Part shown: piece after piece, positions 1-5,109 of the stretch | Numbering within the stretch: the stretch's first letter is position 1 | Layout of the letters: each line of letters begins with the position of its first letter | Assembly: GCA_002423665.1 (NCBI GenBank) | Contig: DINJ01000190.1 | Coordinates: 19,452-24,560, forward strand | Direction: 5' to 3' | Source: Bacteroidetes bacterium UBA5543 | GTDB taxonomy: Bacteria; Bacteroidota; Bacteroidia; Chitinophagales; Chitinophagaceae | DNA: 5,109 nt | The notes under the pieces: model-generated | What the model was told of the DNA's origin: nothing | Databases searched by the model: none | What the model saw: the letters and a program-made list of their open reading frames with translations, nothing else | Program-made: the position numbers and the translations under genes

Positions 1-486
1 TACCAACTGGCACCTGCCGAAATAACCGACCGTAACGCGGCACAGGCGAAAGACCTGGCCATTCGCACCGCAGAGGCGCTGAACCTGGTGGGTATAATGG
101 CAGTAGAAATGTTCCTGACCATAGATGACGAGATACTGGTGAACGAACTGGCGCCCCGCCCGCACAATAGTGGCCACCATACTATTGAAGCCTGCGTTAC
201 CTCGCAATACGAGCAGTTGCTGCGTGCTATCATGGGTATGCCCCCCGGTGATACCACAGCACATAAAAAATCGGTAATGATTAATATCTTAGAGCCTGCC
301 GAGGGTAACAAGGGCCAGCTCGACCGTACTTTCAAGGCAGTGCTGGACACCAAAGACGCGCACCTGCACTGGTATGGTAAAAAGAACAGTAAAGAGGGCA
401 GGAAAGTGGGGCATATTACCGTAAACGGCGACAGTATTTCAGAAGCGGTTTCTAAGGCGGAAGCTATCAGAAACCACGCAAAATAG
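1..486 (+). CDS. purK: 5-(carboxyamino)imidazole ribonucleotide synthase, C-terminal part (5' end outside window)
   Basis: PurK uses ATP and bicarbonate to carboxylate aminoimidazole ribonucleotide (AIR) to N5-CAIR in cytosolic de novo purine synthesis. The frame is open from base 1 and encodes 161 residues before TAG. PurK is usually about 350-390 aa, so less than half is present. Seen here is the end of the ATP-grasp fold: 'VEMF' (window residues 35-38) and 'VNELAPRPHNSGHH' (47-60). Glu36 and Glu49 fit the two Mg-ATP-binding glutamates, and the RPHNSGH loop is a PurK hallmark. The C-terminal small domain carries 'RKVGHITV', another family signature. The GTG at 88 and the ATG at 97 are internal codons, not starts, because homology continues upstream to base 1. 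purE follows 6 nt after the stop, which supports both the identification and co-transcription. The true start lies before the window. Confidence 0.94.
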   Translation, partial: YQLAPAEITDRNAAQAKDLAIRTAEALNLVGIMAVEMFLTIDDEILVNELAPRPHNSGHHTIEACVTSQYEQLLRAIMGMPPGDTTAHKKSVMINILEPAEGNKGQLDRTFKAVLDTKDAHLHWYGKKNSKEGRKVGHITVNGDSISEAVSKAEAIRNHAK

Positions 487-492
487 AAGGAT

Positions 493-987
493 ATGAGTAA
501 ACCTGTAGTAAGTATCATAATGGGCAGCAGTTCTGACAAGGACGTGATGAGCGCTGCAGCAGACGTATTGAAGAAGTTCGGTGTTCCCTACGAGTTCATG
601 GTAGTATCGGCGCACCGCAGCCCCCAGTGGATGTATGAGTATTGCGGCAAGGTGCAGGAGCGGGGTATCAAAGTAATAGTAGCCGGTGCCGGCGGCGCGG
701 CACATCTGCCGGGCATGGTGGCAGCGCTCACAACGCTCCCTGTTGTTGGTGTCCCCGTTAAGTCACGCAATTCAATAGATGGTTGGGACTCCCTTTTATC
801 TATAGTACAAATGCCCAATGATGTCCCTGTCGCCACGGTGGCTGTAAATGGCGCCCACAATGCCGGATTGCTGGCGGTAGAGATGCTCGCTATCAGTGAC
901 AGCGAACTGATGGATAAATTGCATGAACTGAAACAGGCCAACCGCGATAAAATTGATCGTCAACAGGAAGAAGTAAAAGGGCTGTAA
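493..987 (+). CDS. purE: N5-carboxyaminoimidazole ribonucleotide mutase (class I PurE)
   Basis: PurE converts N5-CAIR, the PurK product, to 4-carboxyaminoimidazole ribonucleotide (CAIR) in the cytosol. The 164-aa product has normal full length for class I PurE (about 160-170 aa; the family is typically octameric). Motifs in order are 'MGSSSD' (10-15, phosphate/ribose loop), 'SAHRSP' (39-44, with His41 as the expected catalytic histidine), 'AGAGGAAHLPGM' (64-75) and 'DSLLSIVQMP' (99-108), then 'NAGLLA' (123-128). The LLSIVQMP stretch and the adjacent purK both argue for a class I mutase rather than a class II AIR carboxylase. The ATG at 493 is chosen because the GSSSD loop must sit about 10 residues from the N terminus. 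A purine-rich AGAAGG (485-490) overlaps the purK stop but is only 2 nt from the ATG, closer than an ideal Shine-Dalgarno. Translational coupling to purK is plausible. Confidence 0.97.
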   Translation: MSKPVVSIIMGSSSDKDVMSAAADVLKKFGVPYEFMVVSAHRSPQWMYEYCGKVQERGIKVIVAGAGGAAHLPGMVAALTTLPVVGVPVKSRNSIDGWDSLLSIVQMPNDVPVATVAVNGAHNAGLLAVEMLAISDSELMDKLHELKQANRDKIDRQQEEVKGL

Positions 988-995
988 ATGCTTAA

Positions 996-1043
996 CTGAT
1001 TGCGTTTCAACCGAGTCAGGCAGAAAAAACCAATTATTTTTTC
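996..1043 (+). terminator. Possible weak 3' end of the purKE transcript
   Basis: Two weak structures follow purE. One is an imperfect stem, CTGATT (996-1001) with AGTCAG (1014-1019), containing one G-U pair. The other is an A/T hairpin, GAAAAAA (1023-1029) with TTTTTTC (1037-1043), around a 7-nt loop, so that a run of six T lies in the 3' arm. Neither is a classic GC-rich intrinsic terminator. Some boundary is expected because the next gene is functionally unrelated, but read-through is possible. Confidence 0.25.
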
Positions 1044-1076
1044 CAAAATGTGTTTAGAAATACTATTTTAATTTTT

Positions 1077-1084
1077 TACTTTAG
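1077..1084 (+). promoter_or_regulatory. Candidate Bacteroidota -7 element for the beta-barrel gene
   Basis: TACTTTAG matches the Bacteroidota primary-sigma -7 consensus TAnnTTTG at five of six fixed positions. It lies 47 nt upstream of the ATG at 1132 in an AT-rich gap. No clear TTG -33 element sits at the expected distance. The predicted leader would contain a short inverted repeat, TGTGTT (1093-1098) with AACACA (1105-1110) and a 6-nt loop, of unknown significance. The call is tentative. Confidence 0.3.
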
Positions 1085-1131
1085 GTCACAATTGTGTTAG
1101 CAACAACACATACATATCAAAATAACCGTTT

Positions 1132-1863
1132 ATGAAGAGACTGTTAGTATTGTCAATAATGCTTTTGGCGTATAACGCTGATGCGCAAAAAATAAGCCTG
1201 GCCGGGGGTATAGGCGGCGCGGTGAATGGTTCGCCAAGTGACAATATGGTTTATAAATCAGACCAATCATTACTGAATTACGCTTTGACGGCTAAGCTGG
1301 CTTATACTACCGTTACCAACTGGCAATACGGTGTTGTGTCACATATGCACGAGTTATCGGGTAAGTCATCCAAAACTTATGAGGGTTTTCACAACCGTTA
1401 CCTGAGGATTGATTCTGTTGGTGGCGATGGTAAAAAACTGGTATATGCTAAGAACACTGTTTCGGCTGCGCTGTTTTTCAATCGCAATTTCAACCTGAAC
1501 AAGAAAACATCTATATACCTGGGTATAGCCGGTGGATGGGTATATGCACGTAATAATTCGCTGTATTACGAAGAGAATGAATCATATAACGGACCTGATG
1601 GTGGTAATGGTTTATGCTATGGTGGCCAGTTAGGTATCAATTCTTACCTGTCCGATAATGTGGCGTTCTTTCTCGATGTAGCGGTTCGTTATTACGATCT
1701 GGAGTACGACAACAATGTGGAGGCTCCGGCTGTAAGGCCATATGAAACATTGCATTATTCCATACTTGCGGTGCCTATTACAGTAGGTTTGAATTTCGAC
1801 TTGTTTAAAATAGGCGAAAACACGCGTAACTCTTATAATGTAAGAAGGAAGAAATACAATTAA
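1132..1863 (+). CDS. Secreted outer-membrane beta-barrel protein, function unknown
   Basis: The 243-aa product starts with a typical signal peptide: Lys-Arg, a hydrophobic core (residues 4-14), and an 'ADA' then Gln cleavage site around residue 18/19. The mature part shows about eight amphipathic, Gly/aromatic-rich segments suited to transmembrane beta strands (roughly 20-31, 48-61, 64-74, 109-120, 126-140, 160-172, 176-191 and 207-225). They are separated by polar Asn/Gly/Asp loops, the longest around 75-108. This pattern suggests a small eight-stranded barrel of the OmpA/OmpX or 'outer membrane protein beta-barrel' kind found in Bacteroidota, with the last strand ending in Phe225. No enzyme motif or peptidoglycan-binding OmpA domain is visible. 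A basic 18-residue tail follows the last strand. The ATG at 1132 has no Shine-Dalgarno, as is common in this phylum, and is fixed by the signal peptide. The gene stands alone, with an intrinsic terminator behind it. Cargo or role cannot be told from sequence. Confidence 0.78.
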   Translation: MKRLLVLSIMLLAYNADAQKISLAGGIGGAVNGSPSDNMVYKSDQSLLNYALTAKLAYTTVTNWQYGVVSHMHELSGKSSKTYEGFHNRYLRIDSVGGDGKKLVYAKNTVSAALFFNRNFNLNKKTSIYLGIAGGWVYARNNSLYYEENESYNGPDGGNGLCYGGQLGINSYLSDNVAFFLDVAVRYYDLEYDNNVEAPAVRPYETLHYSILAVPITVGLNFDLFKIGENTRNSYNVRRKKYN

Positions 1864-1882
1864 TCTTCAACGATATTCATTC

Positions 1883-1916
1883 AACGCCCGGTACCTATGT
1901 ATCGGGCGTTTTGTTT
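1883..1916 (+). terminator. Strong rho-independent terminator after the beta-barrel gene
   Basis: A 12-bp stem pairs AACGCCCGGTAC (1883-1894) with GTATCGGGCGTT (1899-1910), with a single G-U pair (1891/1902) and a CTAT tetraloop. The 3' side runs into TTGTTT (1911-1916). It begins 19 nt after the stop codon at 1863. No T run follows on the minus strand, so it acts in the + direction only. It separates the barrel gene from the methyltransferase gene, which therefore needs its own promoter. Confidence 0.92.
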
Positions 1917-1928
1917 CATGACAGGTGA

Positions 1929-1936
1929 TTATCTTT
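1929..1936 (+). promoter_or_regulatory. Weak candidate -7 element for the methyltransferase gene
   Basis: TATCTTTA matches TAnnTTTG at five of six fixed positions. The nearest upstream TTG (1911-1913) lies inside the terminator tail, with a 15-nt gap to the -7 box, shorter than usual for this phylum. If used, transcription would start only a few bases before the ATG at 1947, giving a nearly leaderless mRNA. Only 30 nt lie between the terminator and the start codon, so few other sites are available. Confidence 0.2.
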
Positions 1937-1946
1937 ATACTCTTCA

Positions 1947-2678
1947 ATGGGCGCAGATAGAAACATAGAGCAACAGCAGGATTTTTATAACGCTTACTGG
2001 TCGGGTATGCAACCCTTGGGCAGTTATAAAATAGAACGCGCCAAATGGATAATGGACGTGTTACTACGGTTAAGGAAGAAGATAGGTAATGCTGATACCC
2101 AACTGTTGGATTTAGGATGCGGCGATGGGCGTTTGGCTCCCCTGTGGCAAAGCATTACAGGTGCCGAAACACATGGGCTGGAACTATCCCCGAAGGCTGT
2201 TCAAACAGCACAGCAAATGTTCCCGTCTATCAAATACAAGCAAGGGGATGCAGTCAATACCGGCTACAAGAATTCTTTCTTCGATATTGTAGTATGTCAG
2301 GAAGTGCTGGAACATATAGAAGAGCAGGACAAGCTGGTAAATGAATGTGGCCGCATAATAAAAAACGGTGGCTACCTGGTATTGACTACGCCGAACAAAT
2401 ATTATTTCGACAGGAGGAAAGGTGGCAACTACTCGCAACAACCTATTGAAAATATTATTGATAAACCTGCATTGCTCAATTTATTGTCATCTTATTTCGA
2501 AGTATTGTCTTTTGAAACATTGATATATGCAGCGGGTGATTATGGCATATACAAGTTCATCACCAACAGGTATTGGCTGGGACTGCTACGGCGCCTGGGT
2601 GTATTAAATGCCTGGAAGCGTTACTTGCAGAAACAGGGTTACGGCCTGCATATGGCTGTAGTATGCCGCAAGAAATAA
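1947..2678 (+). CDS. Class I SAM-dependent methyltransferase, substrate unknown
   Basis: The 243-aa protein has a clear Rossmann-type methyltransferase core. Motif I is 'LLDLGCGDGRL' (53-63), the S-adenosylmethionine-binding glycine loop. The acidic residue closing beta-strand 2 is Glu79 in 'GLELS', followed by 'QGDA' (99-102). The beta-4 segment is 'FFDIVVCQEVLEHI' (111-124), and 'GGYLVLTTPN' (141-150) forms the beta-5 region. This pattern belongs to the UbiG/UbiE-like Methyltransf_11/25 superfamily. The N-terminal 'QQDFYNAYW' (10-18) resembles the cap of small-molecule or glycan/lipid-associated methyltransferases. The C-terminal 90 residues, with a Trp/Tyr/Arg-rich helix region (about 205-235), probably form the substrate lid. 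No signal peptide is seen, so it is likely cytosolic. No neighbour suggests a substrate. The ATG at 1947 lacks a good Shine-Dalgarno; AGGTG at 1923-1927 is too far away. The stop lies 6 nt from the stop of the convergent kinase gene. Confidence 0.88.
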   Translation: MGADRNIEQQQDFYNAYWSGMQPLGSYKIERAKWIMDVLLRLRKKIGNADTQLLDLGCGDGRLAPLWQSITGAETHGLELSPKAVQTAQQMFPSIKYKQGDAVNTGYKNSFFDIVVCQEVLEHIEEQDKLVNECGRIIKNGGYLVLTTPNKYYFDRRKGGNYSQQPIENIIDKPALLNLLSSYFEVLSFETLIYAAGDYGIYKFITNRYWLGLLRRLGVLNAWKRYLQKQGYGLHMAVVCRKK

Positions 2679-2684
2679 CAGGCA

Positions 2685-4610
2685 TTATAATGGAATATGA
2701 ATAGACACAACTGTGCCACGACCCGGTGCGCTGTCCCATTCCACAGTCCCTTTCAAGTATTCCACCCTGGTCCTGATATTCTTTAGCCCTATTCCTTCAT
2801 ACTTGGTTTTGTCAGCGGTGTTGAAACCTTTGCCATTGTCTTCAATAGTGGCAGTTATTTCATCAGTCTCATTTACCAGCGTGATATCCAGTGTATCAGC
2901 TCCCGAATGTTTGATAACATTGTTGACGCACTCCTGCACGATACGGTACAGCATTATTTCTATATTCTCATCTATTTTTTCGTTTAGCCCCTCGGCATGC
3001 AGGTTTATTTTTAAAACAGTGTTGTCAATCTTATTGATGAAATCGCGTACTGCTGCTGCCAGGCTGTTTCTTAATAAAGAATTGGGCATAATGTTATGCG
3101 ATACATTACGAACTTCAGTACAGCTGTCATCTACCAGCTTCAGTGCGTTTTCAAATCGTATTTTTTTATCCTCGTCGGCAAAATGTATTTGGCCGCCTAA
3201 CGATGATAAATTGATTTTGGCGGCACTCATCATTTGGCCTACACCATCGTGCAGGTCGCCGGCAATGCGTTTTCGCTCATTTTCTTCGGCTTCTATTATT
3301 GCCCGGGTAGCCAGCTCCTGCTGCTTCAATAGCGCATCCTGCATGGCAGCTTGCTGTTTCAAGCGGTAACGCCTGTAGCCGGAATATCCTAATAATGATA
3401 TGACGGCTAACAGGGCGGCACTACCTGTCAGCAGGTAATTCTTTTTGGTAATCTCAAACTGCTGCTCCTGTATTTTCTTCTCTTTCTTTTCGGTTTCATA
3501 CCGTGTATTCAGTTCCGCTATCAGGTTTTGATTGTCCAGGTTGCGGATAGAATCCCTGAATTGCCGGTATAATTGCAGGTATTTATAGGCGCTATCGTAC
3601 ATTTTATTCCTGGCGTAGAAATCCGAGAGGCTTTCAAGTGCTTCGTAGTTTTGTTTGTTGTTCTTTATTTCTATTGCCAGCGCCAGTGCTTTCTTTATGT
3701 ATAACTCAGCGTTTTTCAAATCTCCCAGCCGTTCATAGTTTTCCCCCAGGTAATTGTAGGTGTATGCCAGTTCTATGTATTCTTTCATCCGCTCTCTTAT
3801 ATATATGGATTTCTCCAGGTAGTATTCTCCGCTATCCAGCTTCCCCCATTTGGAGTACGACGCCCCAATATCGTTGTAGATAAACGCAATGTCTGACGAG
3901 TCTTTACTGGCATGATATATATCCCTTGTTTTGAAATACCATGATAGCGCCTTTGGGTAATCTCCCCTGTCACGGCAAATGATGCCCAGGTTATTGTAAG
4001 AGTTGGCCATAGCCAGGGTGTCCTTTTGCTTTTCCCTTATTTCAAGTGCCTGCAAATGGTAAGATTCAGCTTTGTCCAGGTCGTTTAATGTGGCATAATA
4101 AGCGCCCAGCCCGGTATATGCGCTACTTACGAAGGTATCGTTCAGGTGTTCCTCAGATACTTTTAGCAATCCCAGGTAATAATAGAGAGCTGAGTCATAC
4201 TTAGCCTGGCGCCTGTATACGTTGGCCATATTTCGGTAGGCGTAGTATTGATATTCATAATTATCCTTTTGCAAAGCCATTTGCAATCCATTTACAGCTG
4301 TTTCATGCGCATCGTTTATTAGCCCTGCTTCAAGATTTGCACTTGTCCATAACAAATATGATTTGGTTAACTCGTGTTTCAAACCGGCTTTTCGGGCAGT
4401 TTCATTAGCTTTCTTTACATAGGCTATTGTTTGCGTTACATCCTCTTCCCATACCAAAGTAGATAGTAAATAATATGTATTAAACTGTTTTTCAGGATTA
4501 TCGATTAGCTTTTCAGCCGCCAGTTTCAGCGAGTCGATATTATAGGCCTGACTGTAACCCTGTACAGCCACCAGTAAAAGTAAAATTATTGATAATGTGT
4601 ACCGCATCAT
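2685..4610 (-). CDS. TPR-repeat membrane sensor histidine kinase (HisKA_3/NarX-like)
   Basis: The 641-aa product (numbered from the ATG at 4610) is a two-component sensor kinase. Residues 2-21 form a signal peptide ending near 'GYSQA'. About six TPR units follow (roughly 125-158, 164-197, 202-237, 242-277, 282-317 and 321-354), with weaker helical repeats before them, probably periplasmic. A charged coiled coil (about 365-388) leads to one transmembrane helix (about 391-411) and a second helical linker. The HisKA_3 dimerization domain carries 'RKRIAGDLHDGVGQ' (446-459), with His454 the phosphoacceptor. The HATPase domain has N-box 'QECVNNVIKH' (559-568), G1 'DNGKGF' (591-596), G2 'GIGL' (606-609) and a final 'GRGT'. 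All catalytic elements are intact. Such kinases normally phosphorylate LuxR/NarL-type response regulators, but none is adjacent here. An in-frame TTG at 4637 would add nine residues; ATG at 4610 or 4607 fits the signal peptide better. The ligand is unknown; TPRs suggest protein-protein sensing. Confidence 0.95.
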   Translation of the reverse strand: MMRYTLSIILLLLVAVQGYSQAYNIDSLKLAAEKLIDNPEKQFNTYYLLSTLVWEEDVTQTIAYVKKANETARKAGLKHELTKSYLLWTSANLEAGLINDAHETAVNGLQMALQKDNYEYQYYAYRNMANVYRRQAKYDSALYYYLGLLKVSEEHLNDTFVSSAYTGLGAYYATLNDLDKAESYHLQALEIREKQKDTLAMANSYNNLGIICRDRGDYPKALSWYFKTRDIYHASKDSSDIAFIYNDIGASYSKWGKLDSGEYYLEKSIYIRERMKEYIELAYTYNYLGENYERLGDLKNAELYIKKALALAIEIKNNKQNYEALESLSDFYARNKMYDSAYKYLQLYRQFRDSIRNLDNQNLIAELNTRYETEKKEKKIQEQQFEITKKNYLLTGSAALLAVISLLGYSGYRRYRLKQQAAMQDALLKQQELATRAIIEAEENERKRIAGDLHDGVGQMMSAAKINLSSLGGQIHFADEDKKIRFENALKLVDDSCTEVRNVSHNIMPNSLLRNSLAAAVRDFINKIDNTVLKINLHAEGLNEKIDENIEIMLYRIVQECVNNVIKHSGADTLDITLVNETDEITATIEDNGKGFNTADKTKYEGIGLKNIRTRVEYLKGTVEWDSAPGRGTVVSIHIPL

Positions 4611-4653
4611 AAATATATCCGGCCAACAAATTAGCAATTATCGCATTAGATAA

Positions 4654-4711
4654 CACCTTTTCCCCATTCTGAAAACCGTTTTTCCCGATTATGTAAATAG
4701 CAGAAAAGGTG
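4654..4711. repeat. Nine-base-pair inverted repeat in the divergent region
   Basis: CACCTTTTC (4654-4662) is the exact reverse complement of GAAAAGGTG (4703-4711), with 40 nt between the arms. The long spacer makes a simple RNA hairpin less likely than paired protein-binding half-sites. The right arm ends 6 nt before the lipoprotein -7 element. A chance match cannot be excluded from one sequence. Confidence 0.5.
4658..4690 (+). repeat. Direct repeat TTTTCCC(C/G)ATT, two copies, 22-bp period
   Basis: TTTTCCCCATT (4658-4668) and TTTTCCCGATT (4680-4690) match at ten of eleven positions. Their 22-bp period is close to two helical turns, so a dimeric or tandem regulator could contact one DNA face. 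The second copy ends 27 nt before the lipoprotein -7 box, where an activator would overlap or flank the -33 region. Binding by a specific regulator is inference. Confidence 0.5.
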
Positions 4712-4717
4712 CTGAGG

Positions 4718-4725
4718 TAGTTTTG
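4718..4725 (+). promoter_or_regulatory. Bacteroidota -7 promoter element for the lipoprotein gene
   Basis: TAGTTTTG is an exact match to TAnnTTTG, the -7 consensus for the primary sigma factor of Bacteroidota. It lies 23 nt upstream of the ATG at 4749, predicting a short leader of roughly 15-20 nt. The expected TTG -33 element is missing; only TTATG (4689-4693) is near. A perfect -7 box with a poor -33 box suits an activator-dependent promoter, in line with the repeats just upstream. Confidence 0.55.
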
Positions 4726-4748
4726 CCCCACAAAATTCAAATACATAA

Positions 4749-5109
4749 ATGAAAAAATTATTTATACCTGCTTTGGGCCTGGCGCTTTTAGCTACATCAT
4801 GCAAAAAAGAAGAAAACGTTACGCCAACTACTTCTAACCTGAAGATTCAATATACATCACTCACGGCAACCAGCAATTACAAAACCACATTTGTTGATGT
4901 TGATGGCAAGACAACAGTTGATTTCAGCGGACAAACTACACGTATTGCCATGCTGAAGGAAATAGATACATATATTAAAACAGGTACTTCGGCTGATATA
5001 GATGCTACTAAGTTGATCAACATGTTCCGCAATCAAAACACTCCGTTTGATGCTGCTGAACTGAATGCGGCTACTGATAAAGTAATATCTGCAAAAACAG
5101 CGCAGTCTT
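4749..5109 (+). CDS. Probable DUF4856-family lipoprotein, N-terminal part (3' end outside window)
   Basis: The ATG at 4749 opens a frame that stays open for 120 codons to the window edge. Residues 1-18 are a lipoprotein signal: Lys-Lys, a hydrophobic core, then 'LLATSC' with Cys18 as the lipidated residue. The residues after it, 'KKEE', fit the C-x-K-(D/E)2 surface-export signal described for some Bacteroidota lipoproteins, so it may be exposed on the cell surface. The mature part has a Thr/Ser-rich linker (about 23-45), then 'VDFSGQTTRIAMLKEI' (57-72), 'LINMFRNQNTPF' (89-100) and 'AELNAATDKV' (103-112). From memory, the SGQTxR-x-x-M-L-x-E and MFxNQNxPF pattern is typical of DUF4856 lipoproteins, which I recall near imelysin-like and TonB-receptor genes in some Bacteroidota. 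No such gene is visible here and no function is assigned. The start lacks a Shine-Dalgarno but is fixed by the signal peptide. It is divergent from the kinase gene. Confidence 0.82.
   Translation, partial: MKKLFIPALGLALLATSCKKEENVTPTTSNLKIQYTSLTATSNYKTTFVDVDGKTTVDFSGQTTRIAMLKEIDTYIKTGTSADIDATKLINMFRNQNTPFDAAELNAATDKVISAKTAQS

Larger units (their letters stand above)
4611..4748. promoter_or_regulatory. Divergent promoter region between kinase and lipoprotein genes
   Basis: This 138-bp gap must hold the promoters for the minus-strand kinase and the plus-strand lipoprotein. It contains a 5-bp palindrome TTATC-N6-GATAA (4638-4653), an 11-bp direct repeat (4658-4668 and 4680-4690), a 9-bp inverted repeat (4654-4662 and 4703-4711) and a perfect plus-strand -7 element (4718-4725). 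For the minus strand only TAATTTG (4633 to 4627) resembles a -7 box, with one base missing, so no kinase promoter is called. Confidence 0.7.

Noticed and set aside
88..486. GTG at 88 as the start of a separate 132-aa gene
   Set aside because: The reading frame is open upstream to base 1 and the upstream residues continue the PurK ATP-grasp domain.
1093..1110. TGTGTT/AACACA inverted repeat in the leader of the beta-barrel gene as a riboswitch or attenuator
   Set aside because: Only six base pairs, mostly A/T, with no conserved aptamer features and no T run.
2642..2668. Hairpin potential CGGC...GCCG and GCATA...TATGC near the end of the methyltransferase gene
   Set aside because: It lies inside the coding sequence, the two pairings compete, and no T run follows. 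It is not a believable terminator.
2713..3369. Long plus-strand open frame (218 codons) opposite the kinase gene
   Set aside because: It is antisense to the conserved HisKA_3/HATPase domains, Ser-rich and low in complexity, and has no recognisable domain. It is a shadow of the real gene.
4611..4637. TTG start at 4637 giving a 650-aa kinase
   Set aside because: It would place 'LICWPDIF' before a normal signal peptide that begins at the tandem ATGs (4610 and 4607). A rare start codon is not needed.
4636..4654. Possible Fur box around TTATC-N6-GATAA upstream of the lipoprotein and kinase genes
   Set aside because: The half-sites point the wrong way round, and only about 9 of 19 positions fit the classical Fur consensus, so this is close to chance for AT-rich DNA.
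1..5109. Search for CRISPR arrays, tRNA or rRNA genes, insertion sequences, phage or defence genes
   Set aside because: No regularly spaced repeats, cloverleaf-like sequences, transposase motifs or terminal inverted repeats were seen; coding density is high and the genes look like core or common accessory Bacteroidota genes.

Overview
The window looks like an ordinary chromosomal stretch from a member of the Bacteroidota, most likely a Chitinophagales/Sphingobacteriales-type bacterium. The basis is a TPR-type two-component kinase with a cleavable signal peptide, an 'LLATSCKKEE'-type lipoprotein, a small outer-membrane beta-barrel protein, start codons mostly without Shine-Dalgarno sequences, and a perfect TAnnTTTG -7 promoter element before the last gene. 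The lineage is an inference from protein style, not from a marker gene.

Layout. 1-486 (+) is the C-terminal part of purK, cut by the window edge, followed after 6 nt by complete purE (493-987, +). These two enzymes convert AIR to CAIR in purine synthesis and read as an operon. After a 144-bp AT-rich gap comes a secreted, probable eight-stranded outer-membrane beta-barrel protein (1132-1863, +), closed by a strong intrinsic terminator (1883-1916). A stand-alone SAM-dependent methyltransferase follows (1947-2678, +). It converges, with only 6 nt between stop codons, on a large membrane sensor histidine kinase with TPR repeats (2685-4610, -). A 138-bp divergent intergenic region separates the kinase from the start of a lipoprotein gene (4749 to the window end, +) that resembles the DUF4856 family.

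How they relate. Only purK-purE is a clear functional unit. The kinase has no response regulator next to it inside the window. The kinase/lipoprotein divergent region is the most information-rich non-coding part: an 11-bp direct repeat (one mismatch, 22-bp period) and a 9-bp inverted repeat lie just upstream of the lipoprotein gene's -7 element. I infer a candidate operator there, possibly linking the two genes.

I found no CRISPR array, tRNA, rRNA, insertion sequence, phage gene or defence system, and nothing that convincingly amounts to a new biological system. No gene-free stretch exceeds 300 bp.
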